Virus record (IMG/VR): IMGVR_UViG_3300037264_003470
Location: 1 to 63,163 of that record
Length of the DNA stretch: 63,163 nt
Strand: one strand, 5' to 3'
Origin: a virus
Position numbers and translations under genes: made by a program. This document shows, in pieces, positions 60,045 to 63,163 of this stretch (position 1 is the first letter of the stretch; every line of letters begins with the position of its first letter). The notes under the pieces were generated by a model. It was not told where the DNA came from and made no database searches. It saw only the letters and a list, made by a program, of their open reading frames with translations.

Positions 60045-60149
60045 CGCGGTACTCCGTAAGGGGTGATCTTCACTACACCCCGATTAGTACAACCGCAATG
60101 ATCCTGTAATGGGAAAGGGCAGGGTTGCGGTCCCCTGCCTTCCCTGGAG

Positions 60150-60395
60150 TTACTCGTCGTACTTGCCGTGATACTGGCGGTCGCTCACCTTGCGGTCGAG
60201 GTTGCGACCGATGCCGCGCGATTCGGGCCGCTTGGCAGGCGGGTCGCAATCGGCGCAGGCGCTCTTGTGTTCGTTGTAGGCGCTCCAGAAAGCGTGCTTG
60301 CAAGAGCAGCAAAGCCGCTGCACCAGGATAGCGCCGCCCGTCGTCTTGCGGGACGCGATGACCTCACCGACGCCGACTTGGACCAGAGCGTTCAT
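60150..60395 (-). CDS. Small zinc-ribbon-like protein
   Basis: The 81-residue protein starts at the ATG at 60395 (SD AAGGAG). It has CCSCKHAF and SACADC, likely a zinc ribbon, followed by a basic tail (RGIGRNLDRKVSDRQYHGKYDE). Confidence 0.6.
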   Translation of the reverse strand: MNALVQVGVGEVIASRKTTGGAILVQRLCCSCKHAFWSAYNEHKSACADCDPPAKRPESRGIGRNLDRKVSDRQYHGKYDE

Positions 60396-60486
60396 GCGAT
60401 GCTCCTTGAAAGGGGTGATGTTCGCTACACCAGGATTAGTACAACCGCAATGATCCTGTAATGGGAGTGGGCGCACTCCCTCGGTG

Positions 60487-60672
60487 TTACTCCGCTTTCC
60501 AGCGGCGGGCCTTGCGTGCGGCCTTGATGCGGCGGCGCTCCCTGCGCTTGTCAGCAGCAGCGGCCATACCGATCTGATCCTCGATGCGGAACAGGTTGCC
60601 GCGTTCGGGCGCAGGGCCGAGCTTGATGGTGAAGCCCTTGTCATTGCGGCGGATTGCGGTTGTCTGGTGCAT
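60487..60672 (-). CDS. Small basic protein
   Basis: The 61-residue protein has a C-terminal basic helix (KRRERRRIKAARKARRWK), likely nucleic-acid binding. The SD is AAGGAG. The core is only 20 bases from the ATG. Confidence 0.6.
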   Translation of the reverse strand: MHQTTAIRRNDKGFTIKLGPAPERGNLFRIEDQIGMAAAADKRRERRRIKAARKARRWKAE

Positions 60673-60741
60673 GATTGTTCTCCTTACTCTATTTAGTACA
60701 ACCGCAATGATCTTGTAATGGGAGTGGGCGCTCCCTTGCTG

Positions 60742-60915
60742 TTAGCAGACCTGATACTCATGTCCGTTCACAGTCAAGACGCCGCCGAAGAACGTCCACG
60801 TCGGTTCGCTGGTCAGCGCAGCTTCATGCGCCGCAAGCAATTGCTCCATGTCCTCCTCGATCTGTTGCTTGCTCAGACTCTGGCCGCTACGGTCGGTTGC
60901 GTTCAGAATGGTCAT
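60742..60915 (-). CDS. Small hypothetical protein
   Basis: A 57-codon ORF: MTILNATDRSGQSL..., helical acidic middle, ending VNGHEYQVC. It has a strong SD (AAGGAGG), a core 19 bases upstream and a hairpin downstream. Confidence 0.6.
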   Translation of the reverse strand: MTILNATDRSGQSLSKQQIEEDMEQLLAAHEAALTSEPTWTFFGGVLTVNGHEYQVC

Positions 60916-60985
60916 GCTTCCCTCCTTGCTCCAATCAGTACAACCTCGATTAGAGGATGATTAGGGAGTGGGCGCTCCCTTCCCC

Positions 60986-61261
60986 TTAGTCCTGGGTGCG
61001 GCAGTAGCACTTGTAGGGCTTGTTATCGGGGCCGTAGACGACGAGGTTGAAAGACGAGCCACTGCCGTCTTCTCTCTGAATGCTGGACAGGATGCAAGGG
61101 ATGCCATTGATGCTGATGCCGCCCTTGCATCCGCTGGCCGTGAGCGCGTTGAACAGGGTGAACTTGGTCATCGGCGTGGCACAACGCATCAAGCGCTGTT
61201 CCATCGTCAAGTCGAGCGTGGCAGTGGCAGAGCGCCGAGTCGAGAGAGTCCCTTGCAGCAT
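60986..61261 (-). CDS. Small hypothetical protein
   Basis: The 91-residue protein is mixed alpha/beta with MTKFTLFNALTASGCKGGISINGIPCILSSI; an internal ATG at MTKF could also be used. The SD is TGGAGG. No family recognised. Confidence 0.5.
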   Translation of the reverse strand: MLQGTLSTRRSATATLDLTMEQRLMRCATPMTKFTLFNALTASGCKGGISINGIPCILSSIQREDGSGSSFNLVVYGPDNKPYKCYCRTQD

Positions 61262-61359
61262 GACAGCCTCCAGTTAGGGTTATCGTTACACTTCATTTAG
61301 TACAACCTTAATTAGAGGATAAAAAGGCAGGGTTTGCGTTCCCCTGCCCACCCCTAACG

Positions 61360-61563
61360 TTATGCTACCATGTCTTTGAGTTGTTCGCTCTGGCTCTTGG
61401 CGTGGTTGAACGGGACCAGATAGAACCCGTGCGGGATGACGTGGCCAAGCCAGAACAATTCGCCGCCGCGCCAGACCAGCATCAGCTTCCCCCGCTTGGC
61501 ATGGGAATAGGTGAAGTCGTCAGCAAGGACGCGGGCCAACTGGCGAGAGATGTAGGTTCGCAT
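61360..61563 (-). CDS. Small hypothetical protein
   Basis: The ATG at 61563 (MRTYISRQLARVL) has an SD (CGGAG); the frame is open further. The 67-residue product is basic, with GELFWLGHVIPHGFYLVPF. No family recognised. Confidence 0.55.
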   Translation of the reverse strand: MRTYISRQLARVLADDFTYSHAKRGKLMLVWRGGELFWLGHVIPHGFYLVPFNHAKSQSEQLKDMVA

Positions 61564-61666
61564 CGCAGTTCTCCGTAAGGGGTGATGTTGGCTACACACA
61601 AATTAGTACAACCTTAATTACAGGATGATAACAAAAAAAGGCAGGGGTTTCCCCCTGCCCTATTGT

Positions 61667-61945
61667 TTACGCGGCCTTGACCGCGAGGAGCGTGTCGAGC
61701 GGCGACTGCCCCTCGAAGTCGGCCAGGTAGGAAATGGGGTTCATCTTCCGCGCCTCCTGCGCCTTGTTCTTGCTCAAGCCCGTCTTGGCGACGACCTCCT
61801 TGACGGACAAGAGCCGACGCATCAGCGGGCCGATGACGGGCTTGCCCTTGTCGGACGGCACCGTGGGATTGTCCACGATGCGGGACACCTTCAGACCGTT
61901 CTCGATGCGGGACAGCAGGACCACCGTGACGTTGAGCAGCTTCAT
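61667..61945 (-). CDS. Small hypothetical protein
   Basis: The 92-residue protein contains LSVKEVVAKTGLSKNKAQEARKM, a helix-turn-helix-like segment, so it may bind DNA. The SD TGGAG is in the same relation to the core as in other type-A cassettes. Confidence 0.55.
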   Translation of the reverse strand: MKLLNVTVVLLSRIENGLKVSRIVDNPTVPSDKGKPVIGPLMRRLLSVKEVVAKTGLSKNKAQEARKMNPISYLADFEGQSPLDTLLAVKAA

Positions 61946-62036
61946 CGCGTTACTCCAGAAAGGGGTGATGTTCGTTACAACCCAATTAGTACAACCTTGA
62001 TTAAGGGATCATTAGGGAGTGGGCGCTCCCTGTCCC

Positions 62037-62225
62037 TTATTCCCAATACGTCCCTCCCAGCGCTCCGCGCACCTTGACCAGACCAGCGGAGCGGAGCGCA
62101 TCTTCGCGTGCCTTGCGTGACGCATTCCGCTTGTCCCGCTTGCGCTTGCCTTCGTCGCAATCGCGGCAGAGGTTGTCGCCGTCAGCCGTGGCAATCTCGC
62201 AGCCGCATTTCTCGCAAACCTTCAT
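62037..62225 (-). CDS. Small zinc-ribbon protein
   Basis: The 62-residue protein starts MKVCEKCGCEI and has CRDC, a zinc ribbon (CxxC...CxxC), followed by a basic helix (KRKRDKRNASRKARED). It is a plausible RNA polymerase or ribosome-binding protein. Confidence 0.65.
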   Translation of the reverse strand: MKVCEKCGCEIATADGDNLCRDCDEGKRKRDKRNASRKAREDALRSAGLVKVRGALGGTYWE

Positions 62226-62294
62226 GGTCGCCTCCAGTGTTAGGGTTATACCACAATTAGTACAACCTTAATTAGAGGAAGATTGGGCGCTCCC

Positions 62295-62468
62295 TTAGCG
62301 TGGTTCAACTTTGGTATAGTGCCAAAAGTGGCGGATTGTGCCGTCCCGTCTCGCATCGTCCAGGCGCTTTACCTCTTCGTCGGCCCGTTCTTTGGTCCAA
62401 ACGACCTTGACAACGGTGATAGCACCGTCTTGAAAATGATGCCGAACAACCGCGAATGCGTCATCCAT
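62295..62468 (-). CDS. Small hypothetical protein
   Basis: A 57-codon ORF: MDDAFAVVRHHFQDG..., with helical KERADEEVKRLDDARRDG. The SD AAAGGGG is next to the ATG, and the core is 18 bases upstream. Confidence 0.6.
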   Translation of the reverse strand: MDDAFAVVRHHFQDGAITVVKVVWTKERADEEVKRLDDARRDGTIRHFWHYTKVEPR

Positions 62469-62543
62469 TGTTTCCCCTTTGTAGGTCTAGTACAACCTTA
62501 ATTAGAGGAAGATTGGCAGGGTTTGCGGTCCCCTGCCCACCCC

Positions 62544-62735
62544 TTACTTGACGTACTCTTTGCTTTCGCCCGTCTTGATGCTGACGACCTCGTACTTGCG
62601 CTGAATGAGGTCTTTCAGGGTTTGCGGGTGAACGCCCGCCATGCTGCGGATGACGACGGTGAATTCCTGCACCGCATGGTCGAGGGTGACGGTCTTTCCA
62701 TCGGTCAGCTTCTCGCCGTAGAGGTGAATCATCAT
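62544..62735 (-). CDS. Small hypothetical protein
   Basis: The 63-residue protein is alpha/beta and mixed in charge (MMIHLYGEKLTDGKTVTL, then KDLIQRKYEVVSIKTGESKEYVK). The SD is TGGAG. No family recognised. Confidence 0.6.
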   Translation of the reverse strand: MMIHLYGEKLTDGKTVTLDHAVQEFTVVIRSMAGVHPQTLKDLIQRKYEVVSIKTGESKEYVK

Positions 62736-62824
62736 GGCACTTCTCCAGTGTTAGGGTTATACCTCAATTAGTACAACCTTAATTAGAGGAAGATTGGCAG
62801 GGTTTGCGGTCCCCTGCCTTCCCC

Positions 62825-63085
62825 TTAGTGCGGCACCGTTGCGAGCAGCTTTTGCAACTTCTCTTTCTGTTTCCAGTGTTCCGCGTTCCAGATGTTCTCA
62901 TTCAGAGCGCGGCGGATGCGGTCGCGTATCTCTCGCGTCTTGTAAGCGTAAGAGCATTCCGCCCACATCTCTTCCGCGAAGTCGAGCAGCGTCAGCGCCT
63001 CCTCGTACTTCTCCGCGTTGCAGAGGTCCAGAATGCGGTCCTTCTGGCGAACAAGCAGATTGTCCAGAGCGTATTCAGCGATCAT
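62825..63085 (-). CDS. Small helical protein
   Basis: The 86-residue protein is helical, with TPR-like repeating pattern (AEKYEEALTLLDFAEEMWAECSYAYKTREIRDRIRRAL). The upstream gene probably lies beyond the window end, with a hairpin visible at 63146-63161. Confidence 0.6.
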   Translation of the reverse strand: MIAEYALDNLLVRQKDRILDLCNAEKYEEALTLLDFAEEMWAECSYAYKTREIRDRIRRALNENIWNAEHWKQKEKLQKLLATVPH

Positions 63086-63163
63086 GGTCGCCTCCAGGGT
63101 TAGGGTTATACACCAATTAGTACAACCTTAATTAGAGGATAATTAGGGAGTGGGCGCTCCCTT

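Larger units (their letters stand above)
57572..63138. repeat. Array of 17 near-identical promoter-like cores separating small genes
   Basis: A roughly 23-base core, whose minus-strand 3' part is TTGAGGTTGTACTAAT or variants, recurs at 57572, 57768, 58105, 58658, 58987, 59444, 60083, 60435, 60692, 60934, 61296, 61602, 61985, 62256, 62486, 62767 and 63116. In most copies it includes the palindrome AACCTC-N5-GAGGTT (minus strand). Most intergenic spaces also hold a GC-rich hairpin (GGGCAGGG/CCCTGCCC or GGGAG/CTCCC) following the previous gene. The core lies 18-21, 31-35 or 38-40 bases 5' of the start codon. Each copy after the first precedes one minus-strand gene. Confidence 0.85.

Noticed and set aside
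57572-63138. Regularly spaced repeats as a CRISPR array
   Set aside because: The spacers are 170-450 bases and contain intact genes with SD sites; the repeats sit at gene starts.
57572-63138. Integron-like attC array
   Set aside because: No integrase is seen, the repeats lie 5' of starts rather than 3' of genes, and the core lacks the attC 7-bp boxes.
1-63163. Bacterial chromosome or prophage island
   Set aside because: No chromosomal housekeeping genes, integrase or attachment-site pair were seen; the gene set is virion and phage accessory genes throughout.

Overview
The window is part of the genome of a large tailed bacteriophage with a contractile (myovirus-type) tail; no bacterial housekeeping block is present. 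The evidence is a nearly complete tail and baseplate cluster on the minus strand, tight packing with many 4-base stop/start overlaps, frequent strand switching and many tiny unknown genes. The host cannot be named from the sequence. A phage-borne class II fructose-1,6-bisphosphatase (GlpX type) suggests a host in which central carbon or Calvin-type flux matters, but that is inference. No tRNA, rRNA, CRISPR array or insertion sequence was seen, and major capsid, portal, large terminase and polymerase genes are not in this window.

Layout. Positions 1-10.5 kb hold mixed genes: the GlpX-type bisphosphatase, an 843-residue Ala/Pro-rich protein, an actin-like ATPase, a GT9-like glycosyltransferase, a probable structural protein with a strong terminator, and a DUF115/MAF-like protein. 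Positions 10.5-18.4 kb hold three paralogous fibre-like proteins (shared N-terminal domain plus PKD-like domains), one carrying a roughly 780-residue Cys-Phe-Cys repeat region. Positions 19-38.9 kb (minus strand) are the tail machine, in transcription order: tape measure, tube-like protein, gp53/LysM-like protein, hub, gp5-like spike, gp25/W, gp6/J, tail protein I and fibre-associated proteins. Positions 38.9-53.4 kb (mostly plus strand) are an accessory region: XhlA-like membrane protein, tRNA nucleotidyltransferase-like protein and HAD 'RNA-repair' phosphatase, radical SAM protein, glycosyltransferase, SprT-like protease, histidine phosphatase, ClpP-like protease, many small proteins, a DNA methyltransferase, and an SF2 helicase-like protein with an RMF-like C-terminus. 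Positions 53.4-57.3 kb hold small minus-strand genes.

At about 57.57 kb the base composition shifts abruptly from AT-rich to GC-rich. From there to the end of the window the sequence is an array of sixteen short minus-strand genes. Each is preceded by the same short promoter-like core and most are followed by a hairpin, so each looks like an independent promoter-gene-terminator cassette. One product resembles the C-terminal domain of ribosomal protein bL12. This looks like an early, host-takeover-type gene array.

Two threads link distant genes. First, at least ten otherwise unrelated proteins begin with the same short pattern (aromatic, two residues, aromatic, aliphatic: for example TFLEFV, KFIEFI, IFREWL). 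This resembles the capsid-targeting sequence of T4 internal proteins (TYQEFI). The set includes the tRNA nucleotidyltransferase-like and HAD RNA-repair-like enzymes and a possible ADP-ribosyltransferase-like protein, so it may be a cohort of cargo packaged in the head and delivered with the DNA. Second, the cassette array suggests early expression of many small host-directed proteins, while the AT-rich region carries virion and lysis-associated functions. Both are hypotheses to test.
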